Assembly: GCA_930367215.1 (NCBI GenBank)
Contig: OV884056.1
Location: 235,653,127-235,717,126 of the forward strand
Direction: 5' to 3'
DNA from: Pollenia angustigena
Taxonomy: Eukaryota; Arthropoda; Insecta; Diptera; Polleniidae
Length of the DNA stretch: 64,000 bases
In this document: one piece after another, positions 53,940 to 63,717 of the stretch
Layout of the letters: the number at the start of each line of letters is the position of its first letter
Numbering within the stretch: position 1 is the stretch's first letter
Position numbers and translations under genes: made by a program
The notes under the pieces: generated by a model
Database searches by the model: none
What the model saw: only the letters and a program-made list of their open reading frames with translations
What the model was told of the DNA's origin: nothing

Positions 53940-54520
53940 CAGTAGACGCTCACAAATTAGAGCTTTCAGTAATTCGAACGTCCAGAAATTAGAATCAGTG
54001 TTTGCAATACATTAAACGCTCTAAAATTCGAATTTAAAATTCTAATTTCAGAGCGTTTTTTTTTTGTTATTTGAACACAAGAAATCCGCAGTTTATTTAT
54101 ATTCTGTTTGAACATAGTAAAACTAAAAAAGGGAATTACCAAATCATATATGTTTTTTCCTTTTTGAATTGTTATGTATTGGACTGAATTGTTACGTTAT
54201 GTTTTCTTGTTTTTATCAAACAAAATTGAATTAATGTGAAGTTTATAGAACACGAGCGTCTTACTCGTTCGTTCAACTTACATTTAAAACAAAAACAAAT
54301 TTCGAAATTTTGTTTTTGTTTTAAATGTATGTTGAACGGACGAGTAAGGCGCTCGTATTCTATAAACACCACATAAAACAATTTTAAAAGTCTTTTATTT
54401 AAGTTTTTGGAAGTAAATTTACTCAATTTTTTATTCAAAAAAAAAAACCAGAAATTAGAATAATTCAGAAATCAGAATCGCCTCAAAAATAAAGCGGTTC
54501 TAATTTGCGAGCGTCTACTG
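53940..54520. mobile_element. Pogo-like MITE, CAGTAGACGCTC termini, copy 2
   Basis: CAGTAGACGCTCACAAATTAG at the left, reverse complement of CAGTAGACGCTCGCAAATTAG at the right, TA at 53938-53939 and 54521-54522. It is collinear in reverse with 19847-20334 except for an inserted palindrome (about 54236-54376) that copy 1 lacks. Confidence 0.85.
54236..54376. mobile_element. Perfect-hairpin MITE
   Basis: TGTGAAGTTTATAGAACACG at the left and the reverse complement of TGTGGTGTTTATAGAATACG at the right. Arms of about 70 bp meet at AAATTTCGAAATTT with almost no loop. Absent from the matching place in copy 1 of the host MITE (about 20015), which proves insertion. A half copy is at 44279-44375. Confidence 0.8.
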
Positions 54521-54576
54521 TATTTGCAATTTGCTCTTTTTTACTTCGTTTGCACGTAAAAAACTTTAGTAGTGCA

Positions 54577-55652
54577 GGCGCTGCGAAATATGGCCCCAGG
54601 AAATTTGGCCCCAAAAAATAAATGAAAATTGACCCTAAATTTGGGGCTATTTTTCATAATGCAATATGGCCCCATTTTTTTAATGAAAAATTACCCCAAA
54701 AAAATGAAAAATAACCCTAAAAATAAAATGAAATATGACCCTAAATTTGGGGTTATTCTTCATTATGAAAAATCACCTCAAAATTTATAATGAATTTTAA
54801 CCCCAAAAAAGAACACAAAGAAAGTGACATTAAACATTTTCGGTGGAGTTCATATGCCCAAAACTAAAAATCCCAAATTTAGAATCCCGATTTCAAAATC
54901 CGGATAGTTATACAGTTTTGGTTTTAAAAATCGTACGATTGATAGCACGGTTGGGCTTTCGGCCATGCACAATGATTTTTTGCTCTATGGTATAACGAAC
55001 ACTGGCTTTGCTTACTAAAGCTCTACGTTATAGCCGGCCTTCGGCCGGGCGCAAGGATTTTTTTCTCTATGGTATAACGAACACTGGCTTCGCTAACTAA
55101 AGCTTCACTACATAGCCGGCCTTCGGCCGGGCGCAAGGATTTTCTTTTCTATGGTATAACGAACTCTTCTCGTAATAGCCGGCCTTCGGCCGGGCTCAAG
55201 GATTTTTTCCTCTATGGTATAACAAACACCGGCTTCGCTAACTAATGCATCTCTTCATAACCGGCAAGGATTTTCTCTACTTTGGTATAAGAATTCGGGT
55301 TTTTTATGTTATCCCTAGAAACTTTTACATAGAATTTTATATAAATTTGTGTAAAAATGTTTGGGGTGATTTTTCTTTCTTTAAAGTTGCATTTTTTATT
55401 AGTAGATGAAAAATAGCCCCAAAGTAAAAATTGTGATTTTATTTGGGGCCATTTTTCATTCCTTGATATTGGGGTCATTTTTCATTCCACTTAAAATGCA
55501 GAAACACCCTAACGAAAAAATGAAAAATAACCCCAAAAAAAACAAAAAAATTGCGCCAAAATTGCGTGTTGTTGTGTCTCATATAAAATTTTGGGGCCGT
55601 TTTTCATTTTCCTTTTGGGGCCATATTTCCTGGGGTCATTTTGCGCACCGCC
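54577..55652. mobile_element. Mutator-like element with exact 9-bp TSD AGTAGTGCA
   Basis: GGCGCTGCGAAATATGGCCC at the left and (reverse complement) GGCGGTGCGCAAAATGACCC at the right, flanked by AGTAGTGCA at 54568-54576 and 55653-55661. Many (T)GGCCCC / GGGGCCA and ACCCCAAAA motifs on both sides. The GGCG start and 9-bp duplication match the 13888 element, but the inner repeats differ. It carries the GC-rich tandem array at 54950-55275. Confidence 0.85.
54950..55275. repeat. Tandem array of GC-rich hairpins, about five units
   Basis: Three exact copies of AGCCGGCCTTCGGCCGGGC begin at 55032, 55114 and 55177, with weaker units near 54957 and 55247. Each is followed by GCAAGGATTTT, CTCTATGGTATAACGAACAC and TGGCTTCGCTAACTAAAGC. 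Spacing is 82 and 63 bp. CCGGCC/GGCCGG pairs around TTC as a strong stem. Composition is strikingly GC-rich against an AT-rich background. Confidence 0.8.
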
Positions 55653-56024
55653 AGTAGTGCATATTTGCTCAGTTGCAAACAAATGTAAGCAATAACATTT
55701 GACACATTAAATGCCATGATGATTTTAAGAAAACTTATAACTTGAACATTTTCGCAGATTGTAAAATAAAATGGAAAATTAAATTTAAATTAATTAAAAA
55801 GAAAACATTTATTTTAATTTGCTTGTGTATAATTGTAAACAAATGCAGATTTTTTACAGTGCTGCCAGAAGTTTTTAGTGTTGCCAGAATACATTTTTAG
55901 AAAAATAGCATATTTGCACAAAAATAAAAGTGGTATGCTCACGATCAATCATAATATGCACTGCAAATTTACACATTGCAAATTTGCACAATGACCATCG
56001 TGATTACCCTTATTATTGTCTAAC

Positions 56025-57640
56025 ACAAGTTTCCATATATAAGTTCCCAATGCATCGGCTCATATCATCAAGGCTACTACTAATATATATAGTTGTACAT
56101 CATCAGCATACATATGAACACTGCAATACTTTAGATGTTGGGGAAGGCCATTGGTATATAAAGTAAAGAGTAATGGACCTAGTATTGATCCCTGTGGCAC
56201 TGCTTTCAGAACTGATAGAGATTTTGAAGTATTGTTGTTGGCAAAGACGGACTGACGGCGTCCTGTTAAATACGATAACATTAATGTTGTTGATGACGTA
56301 GAGAAATTGAAAATTTTTAGCAACTTAAAACGAAATACATCATGATCTACCGTATCAAAGTCTTTAGAATGATCGAGAAGTACAAGGAAAGAAACATCGC
56401 AGTTCTTCAGAAACATCTATTAATGCCGTTATACAACTATGTTTCGGTCGAAACCCAGATTGCTTTCTAGTTAAAAACCCTTATCATTAACGTATTTGCT
56501 TATTTGGTGATGTAGTAAACGTTCAAATACTTTTGATAAATATGGTAAAATGGCAATAGGGCGATATTAATTTTTAGATTTTGGAATTGGTATTATTTTT
56601 GCAAATTTCCAGTTTTCCGGGTAAACAGTTTTTTAATTATAGTGTTAAATATATGTGTGATATAAGGCAGCATACGCAAAATGATTATTTTTAAAAACTT
56701 TGGATAAATCTCATCAAACCCAACAGCATTTGATTTAATTGCAAGACAACTAGATAGTACATCTGATTCGCATACACAATCAAAGTAGAATGGATTATCC
56801 ATAATATGTGAAGTTTGTTCATAAAAACCAAGATTTGATTGAACAGCAGGGAGATTTGTAAAAGACTTATTAGTTTCATCAACATCTATATCAGTGAAGA
56901 GCACAAAGAAGTTTATACAGTATTCCACGGATAATTACCTCGACAAAAATGCCATTATTTTTGGGTAATTATGCGGGGTAAGCATTTAAACGAATACGCT
57001 TAAATACCTCGTTGAGGTAATAATAAGAATACGTTAAACTACCTCATTGAGGTAATTAAGCGAATTCGTTTAAATACCTCAGTGAGGTAATTAGACTTAT
57101 TTATTTACAAGATAACTTAACTTCGATGTATGAAAAAATTTGCATATTTTCAAATTATTAACATGTAAAACTTGGTTACATTACTTGCTGTGTTTTTGTC
57201 AAATAGTACTGAGGCAATTAAACGAATGAAATTTAGGTATAATTTTGTTTTGGGAGTTAAATTTTTAAGGCAATTATCCGAATCGGGTAATTAAGCGTAT
57301 GGCAATTAAACGTGGATTTTTGTCTAAAAAATGGAAGAAAAAAATCGGGTACTTAAAACTCGAGGTAAATAAGCGTGAAAGGCATTTAAGCGTGGGGTAA
57401 TTAACCGGGTTATACTGTAGTGTACATGTGTCGACGTCGCACAAGCAGCATTTTTGTTCTTATGCACGCGTACATAGGATTTGCAAATGTGCCCGTCACT
57501 GATCTATATCAATAACATCAACAGAGGGTCTACAAACGCCTATCTCACGAATGGCTTTCCAAGTATTCTTAGATCCCAATGCAGATGTAAAACGATTCGA
57601 ATAAAACTGTGATTTTGCGGCTTTTATCAACGTAAAAAAA
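56025..57640 (-). pseudogene. LINE reverse transcriptase relic, minus strand
   Basis: Minus-strand order: AAKSQFYSNRFTSALGSKNT and WKAIREIGVCRPSVD (about 57500-57625; 'K.TWK.I..I' before the RT), then after a pogo-like MITE: LPAVQSNLGFYEQTSH, AIKSNAVGFDEIYPKFLKII and LPYITHIFNTII (RT domain start), a frameshifted gap, DFDTVDHDVFRFKLL, VPQGSILGPLLFTLYTNGLP and YADDVQLYI (catalytic YADD, 56085-56160), then SSSLDDMSRCIGNLY. These are the standard RT blocks of a non-LTR retrotransposon. It is interrupted at 56918-57417 and cut off at 56020 by another element; the 3' part is lost. Confidence 0.85.
56918..57417. mobile_element. Pogo-like MITE, CAGTATWCC termini, inside LINE
   Basis: CAGTATTCCACGGATAATTA at the left and (reverse complement) CAGTATAACCCGGTTAATTA at the right, with TA on both sides. 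The interior is rich in ACCTCNNTGAGGTAATTAAGCG palindromes. Removing it joins the two LINE segments. Confidence 0.8.
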
Positions 57641-57698
57641 GAAACATTATAAAGCATTAAAATATAATGTTTGTGTACAGTATCACTACAATTGTTCT

Positions 57699-59335
57699 CA
57701 GGGCTGCCAGATAAATTTGTGAGGATATTGTAAATTTCCTGAGAAAAAATAAAAAAAGTAGTCTTTTACGTTTCGAAAAATCGTCAAAAATCGGACAACT
57801 GAAGATTTAGTTTTTTTTTTTAAGAATTTTGCTAGATTTTCATACAAAAAAACATTCAAACAAAAACATAATTACTTCATACCCAGCTAGCAATTTCAAT
57901 CGTGTAAGAGCTACTGTTGGTCTCATGAAAAGCGTCTTTGATCGTCGATGACCGCATTTTTTAATCGTAGAAGATTGCTTACACAGGAAAAACTGTAACA
58001 CGAGTGAGACTCTTCCATAGAACATAGATTATCTAACAGGTCTTTCATGCCGTGTATCGTTTGAGGGTCATGTAGATATTACCTTACAACTCGTACAATG
58101 CTCGCCGTATAATGGTTGAAAATATGTTCTATAAAGAGAGTCGTAAAAGGTTCATTCGATGATGGTTTGACGAACGATAAACAAAGTGTTATTTTTGTAC
58201 TCTAAAAAGAATCATTTAAAGATTTTCTTAAGACTTGCAGATTACAGCATTACCTAAACAAAAGCGGCACGCGTTTTCTAGGTACGGCTGTGCCGAATCT
58301 TTGATACCCTCCACCGACAGTTCAAATGTTTAAGGAGTAATATCTGTATGATGTTATTATTATCTTAAACGGTGACGATTTGTTATTAATTATGGTTGTA
58401 CTATTGGTGTACTAAACTGTTTTCCGGAAGTAGGGTTTCTATGGGGCCTAGGGTAAATTATGTACCGATCTTCACGAAATTTCACAGTATCATTTATAAA
58501 ACTGTGACGAGCCAAAATTTGTTATGATTGCATTATTTTTTACGGTTTAGGTAACTGTTTCCGGTAGTAGGGTTTATATGGGGCCTAAGGTAAATTATGA
58601 ACCGATCGTCACGAAATTTCACAGTGTTATTTCTAGTCCTAAAAAACTGTGACGTACCAAATTTTGTTACGCTAGCGTTATTTTTTACGGTTTTAGGCGT
58701 ACTAAACTCTTTTCCGGGAGTAGTGTTTATATGGGCTTAGGGTAAATTATGGACGGATCTTCACGAAATTTAAGAGCGTGACTTCCAGTCAAATAAAACA
58801 AATTTTTGCAAAATCTTATCTCATTCCGTGCCTTGTTCCAGCATTTATGTTATTTTTTGTAACAAAATTATAAATTTTTTTAGGTGGTGGTTCCACATTT
58901 TGATTCATAGTTCTGGTCCTACTGAACCGATTTTACTGGATTTCAATCCCAAACTGCAAGCAATTTGGCACCAAGTTGTTCATTTCTTTTGAGTTGTTCG
59001 AAAGTGAGCGTGTTTTCAACAGACGGACAGACAGACGGACATGGCTAAATCGACTTAGAATTACTCAAGGACCCAGAATATATATACTTTATGGGGTCTG
59101 AGATGAATAATAAAAAAGTTTCACACGGAATGACAAACTTAATATACCCTCTTCACAACTAATTGTGGTGGAGGGTATAAAAATGAACGTGTCAGAAAAT
59201 TTTATGTTCTATTCAGACTTAGGAGACTGAAAAAAATTGTCACTTTTTAGAAAATAATCAGCAAATCGGCACTTTGCTAGTTTCGGAACAAAAAATCATC
59301 AAAATGAAGATAAATCGTCAGATATGGCAGCCTTG
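57699..59335. mobile_element. hAT element with exact 8-bp TSD ATTGTTCT
   Basis: CAGGGCTGCCAGATAAATTT at the left and (reverse complement) CAAGGCTGCCATATCTGACG at the right, with ATTGTTCT at 57691-57698 and 59336-59343. AAAAATCGTCAAAAATCGG type motifs are subterminal on both sides. The interior is the dipteran dispersed repeat at 58260-59180. No transposase. Confidence 0.88.
58260..59180 (+). repeat. Dipteran dispersed repeat with tandem units, 'GAGGGTATAAAAA' tail
   Basis: Head GGTACGGCTGTGCCGAATCT then TTGATACCCTCCACC; three ~140-bp tandem units with TTTTCCGG(A/G)AGTAGGGTTT and TCACGAAATTTCACAG (starting near 58418, 58553, 58707); then ACAGACGGACATGGCTAAAT and a hairpin plus GGTGGAGGGTATAAAAA at the end. 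Related to 10937-11527. Confidence 0.65.
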
Positions 59336-59518
59336 ATTGTTCTGTTTGTTAACGAAGAACAGAACAATATAAAATGTTTGGCTCTTTCTTGAAAATAGTT
59401 ACGAACGGTATTAAGGGTTGTGTTCGTCTACACAATCACTAAAAAAATAGATATCGTTCTTGTGTGTGTGAGCCGAACGGTTAATAATGTACTGTTTTTT
59501 CCGAATACTGATTAAAAC

Positions 59519-61510
59519 GTACTATTCGCTTAAATGCGTTTCCCGCATAATTACCCAAAAATATTGGCATTTTTGTCTGCATTCACGTTATTTAAGCAAT
59601 ATTGAGTTGATATCATTGTGTTGATAAAGTGCGATAAGTTTTTGTTATGTTTTCTTTCAAGTTTATACTAGTTTGTTGAACAAAAATTTAAAAAAAAAAT
59701 TTCTAAAGATTTCAACAAGAGATTCGCAAAAATAATCCAAAAGTTTCAGAAAAATACTTTTGATTTTCAATAAAATTTGACGCCACTTTGATGTGTGTGC
59801 ACGTAATTTGTTAAATTTTTTTTTTTTGTAAATATGTAATGAAAAATTTTAAGAAAAATAAGTTTAATAATTGTATTTTTAATGAAATATATTGATTATG
59901 TTTTACTTTGATTTTTAAATGCACTTCAAATGTAATGACAAACAGTTTTTTGGCTTGTACAAAAAATTTTTGTAGTTCCTTGTTGATCAAGTGCGGTATG
60001 AACATATCGATGTCTCAATATAAAAAGGTTTTGTCGTTTAACAAGGAAAGAAAAAAACTGAATCAATTCCAGTTTTAATGCAATAATTTATAAAAAGATG
60101 CAACAGATTTTATACCATAGCCCCTGAAATTCTATAGAAAGATGCATTTGGCATTTATCTGCAGAATAAACAAAAAAATATTTTTTTTTTTTTAAATTGA
60201 GTTACACCTTTTTACTACTACGCCCTCAATATATTTATTGTTATTTAATTTTAGAAATATTTTTTTCTTTTTCTATATTTTCTTACCCATTAAAAGTTTA
60301 ATATTTGAATAAAGTGGAAAAACTCTCCAAAAAAGTTTGGGCCCATAAATATTCTGATTATATTCAACATCCATTTCAGTAATTTAAAACACATTTGTAT
60401 GTATGTTAAAGTCCTTCTAACGTCCTTTAGATTTAGTTTTATATTTCACGAAATCTTTTGGTAAAATTCTTACAACTTGGAAAAGTTGAGATCTAAAAAC
60501 TACTCTTTAACCATCTGTCACATCAAGTTACGTCTCTGTTCATCATAGAAGTCCAGCAAAAATATACATCGCCCTCTTGTTACATTTCGCCTAACAAGCC
60601 TTCTGGGCATTTGCTTTAAGTTTTTTTTTCGCTATTTTCTATGAAATGTTGAATTGAATTGAATCACCCCCAACCTGATTATTTTCCTTTTTTTCGTTGT
60701 TGATGGTTTTTGTTCCAACTTCCTTCAGGATAAAAACTGTTCAGACATTTTTTTCCCCCATTTTCATTGTATTTTTGTTTTTCGGTTTATTCGTATTTGT
60801 TTTTCCATTATTTCATTTTCAGTATTGTTATTGTTGATATGTTCTTTTTTTTGTAGAAAAAATATGTTGCAACTCACAACACATTTTATTATTATTGCGG
60901 TTACATTGTTCACAAATATAGCGAAAATCATCATCAATTCCCTTTTGGTAAATATGTATGTATGTATGTATGTATGAATATAGCAAATGAAAGTATATAT
61001 TCCACATCTCATCTTTTAAATACAAAATGACTCATTATTACTTGGCTAATGGTGAGTAATTATAACACTGATAAACGTGTGTCAACATTTTGAATGGCAA
61101 AAACAGGGCAGGAAGACAAAAGAATACAGAAAAGTTTTAGGACTCACATGTTTGTATTGTTACAGTTGTAATACTTTTGGCGATTTTCCTTTTAGCTATT
61201 GGGGGGATTTTAAGAGAAAAAAAATTGATGTGTGTTAGCTAACAATATGAAAAGTTATTAAGTTTCAATTTGTTAACAATAGTTTTATAAAGAATAGAGG
61301 GGATTTTTTTGCATTTCTTTTTGGAAAATATGCTCATATAAAAAGTTTCCAAAAATTCAGAGTATGTCAAAAAGATTACAAAGTATACACTATTTGAAGT
61401 CTGTATATTAAGCCTTATTACAAGAGTCATTTTCGTGTTGGAATCGTAGTCTTTTTATATTTTTGTCGATATAAATAAAAATTTACGACAACAACAATGG
61501 AAAATGCATA
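59519..61510. other. Mostly unclassified AT-rich DNA
   Basis: 59519-59600 (CCGCATAATTACCCAAAAAT) matches, inverted, the left part of the 56918 MITE, so the CAGTGTTCGG hAT inserted into another pogo-like element whose other part is at 53290-53338. The rest has no recognised feature except (TATG)n at 60953-60976. Confidence 0.45.
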
Positions 61511-61512
61511 AT

Positions 61513-61619
61513 AGGCTATTCACAAAGGATTATTTTGTGTTGTAGCTGTTGTATTTTCTATATTTTTATTATAGCAAATAAAGCTTATATAACACAATAG
61601 AACACTTTGTGAATTGCCT
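61513..61619. mobile_element. Small MITE, AGGCTATTCACAAAGG termini
   Basis: AGGCTATTCACAAAGGAT at the left, reverse complement of AGGCAATTCACAAAGTGT at the right; about 107 bp and mostly self-complementary through AACACAA(T/A). Related to the GGGGATTCACAAGG family. Confidence 0.6.
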
Positions 61620-62270
61620 TCTAGAAAGTTCGTCGTATTTGTGTCGTTTCGACAATCATAATACCAATTTTTTAAAGGACTGGTTTACGACTACGACAAT
61701 GACACTAATATGTAATCAGTTCGATTACTGTTTGTACTCTTTCAGCCGTATTTGTAACAAAAAGTTAGCCACAGTCAGGGCTGTCAGGTATGGCGATTTC
61801 TCGCCAAACGTGGCGATTTTGAAACGTGTTTTGCGTTGGGATTTTTCTATTGGCGACAGGCGACTTTTTTTTTGGCGATTTTGATATTACTGGCGTTTTA
61901 CTTGGCTATTTTTTTTTAACAGTTTGTAATTTTTTGTTATTATACTAATTTAAAAAAAATCTGGGACTTTTTTCACATGATTTTTGTTTTGTTATCCGAA
62001 CAAATTCCAACTAAATATTTTGGAACTTGTTGTAATTCAACAACAGAGTTAAATAAGGCACAAATAAAACAAGAGAAATTTTATTTGTTACCTACTTATT
62101 GGTTTTTTTCCTCTATGAAAACACTGGGGGTTTGTTGATTTTGAAACTTAAGTCGTTCTTTATTTTTGGTTTGGAGTTCACAATATTTTTTTTGTTGCAC
62201 CGGGAGTACGGGGTTTTTTTAATTTAATTTTAATTTTTTGTAAGATGGAGTAGCTGCCGAGTGTGTACTT

Positions 62271-62648
62271 CCCTGCAAATAATAGGACTAGTCCAAACAC
62301 GCGTGTAAAATGTAGCCCACAAGGGACTAGGACTAGTCCAAAAGGAACCCAAACGTATGGAAAAAACATGGTCTATTTAACATTACGATGTCCTAGGGCA
62401 GGACCATATAACCCATCTTTGGATTACAAAGGAGTAGTCTTAAACTACTCCATGGTAAACTCAAGAGGATTAGTTTTGAAGTCGTTAAAAAACGAACACA
62501 TGTCGTCTCACTACAAACACTTTTTAACAATGACATGGTCCATGCTTGCATTACATTGAACCAGTCCATGCTTGCATTACATTGGACCAGTCCATGGAGT
62601 AGTTCATTTTATCAAAATGGATCAGGTAGTCCAATATTATTTGCAGGG
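62271..62648. mobile_element. CCCTGCAAATAATA MITE, copy 2
   Basis: CCCTGCAAATAATAGGACTA at the left, reverse complement of CCCTGCAAATAATATTGGAC at the right. The right border is GGG-TTAA, the piggyBac-type target, while the left border is ACTT. The interior shares GATGTCCTAGG and ATATAACCCA with the 49399 copy. A 13-17-bp unit (CCATGCTTGCATTACATTG) is tandemly duplicated at 62541-62585. Confidence 0.7.
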
Positions 62649-62816
62649 TTAACTCGTTTTTTATTTGTTTTTCCCCCGAAGCCCGTAGTTTTATTTTGGA
62701 GGTGTTTGGAGGTTGTCAGTCAAAGTCGATAAGGCTGTCGCCGATAAAATCGTCTTCAAGATCAATGAAATCGTCTTTGATAACGGCTGATCGATCTTGG
62801 ACATTAGCATTTTAAG

Positions 62817-63327
62817 CAGTGTTCGGTTCGGTAGATTTGTGGAAAACACAAAAGCTAATAGTGTTTGTGTAGAAAATCATTAAAAAAAAATAACGTTTCC
62901 CTGTTAGTCATCTTTCGAATACAAAAATATTACTGTTTTTATCAAACTCAACAAAAGATGTGAACATTTAGTTCCGTTCGGTTTTTTTGTTGAAAATCCA
63001 CAAACTTCAATGTGTTCCGTTCGGCTTGTTAATGTTCGTCCCTTTTGGCTGGTAAAAAAAAAACCAATCATTTTTTACAAAACAAAATACTCACACGAAA
63101 AAAACGTTATAGAACATTAAAATATAATGTTTGTCTATAGTATCACTACAATTGTTTTGTTTTTTTAACGAAGCACCGAACATTATATAATGTTCGGTTC
63201 TTTCTTGAAAATAGTTACGAACCGTATTAAGGGTTGTGTATGTCTACACAATCACTAAAAAAATAGATATCGTTTCTGGGTGTGTGAGCCGAACGTTAAA
63301 TAATGTACTGTTTATTTTCGAACACTG
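62817..63327. mobile_element. CAGTGTTCGG hAT MITE, copy 2, clean; exact TSD ATTTTAAG
   Basis: CAGTGTTCGGTTCGGTAGAT at the left and the reverse complement of CAGTGTTCGAAAATAAAC at the right, with ATTTTAAG at 62809-62816 and 63328-63335. 511 bp, non-coding, and the reference for the 53347-59510 copy. The internal motif TTCGGTTC/GAACCG recurs. Confidence 0.9.
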
Positions 63328-63717
63328 ATTTTAAGTGAATTTTATATTCCGATACTATTTAATTACAATATGTATTATGTATGCAGGTCTAAACACTAGT
63401 AATGAAATCGATGAGGCTAAAGTGTACGATCTTATAGACTTGTGTACTTAATTTTAGTTTTTTTAACTGAATATACATATGATCTACATTTTTAAAAAAA
63501 TAACAGAAACTAAACAAAATTTGCTTTCGACGACTTTTTTGTATTTTTTCTCCGTTTGTGGAGATTTTTGACAGACATATTATACTAGTTTTTCTTTGTA
63601 GGCAACACTTATTTTAAAATAATAAAAAAAAAAAATGTTACGAAAACTGAACAAAATTGACGTTTGAAGATTTCTGACATTCGTTTTGGCGATGAACCTC
63701 AAAAAAATCTGACAACC

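Larger units (their letters stand above)
53848..56020. mobile_element. Element with AATCACGATGG termini
   Basis: AGGGAAATCACGATGGGTAG at the left and the reverse complement of AGGGTAATCACGATGGTCAT at the right, then GTGCAAA-rich subterminal DNA (TGCAAATTTGCA). It interrupts the LINE whose RT resumes at 56021. The target duplication is not clear. It contains a pogo-like MITE and a Mutator-like element. Confidence 0.68.
53347..59510. mobile_element. CAGTGTTCGG hAT MITE, copy 1, inflated by nested insertions; exact TSD ATTAAAAC
   Basis: CAGTGTTCGGAAATAAGC at the left and CCGAATACTG at the right, with ATTAAAAC at 53339-53346 and 59511-59518. The left half (53347-53640) and right half (57640-57698 plus 59344-59510) are collinear with the intact 511-bp copy at 62817-63327. 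Everything between is later insertion: a LINE, a CACGATGG element with further elements, pogo-like MITEs, and a hAT at 57699-59335. Confidence 0.85.
61776..63717. mobile_element. hAT element, CAGGGCTGTCAGG left end, nested
   Basis: CAGGGCTGTCAGGTATGGCG at the left. The right end (reverse complement) has GGTTGTCAGATTTTTTTGAG and CATCGCCAAAACG, matching the left end of the 39033-40419 element. Flanks show no clean duplication. Interior insertions are a GGACTA-rich MITE (62271-62648) and a CAGTGTTCGG hAT (62817-63327). Confidence 0.65.
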
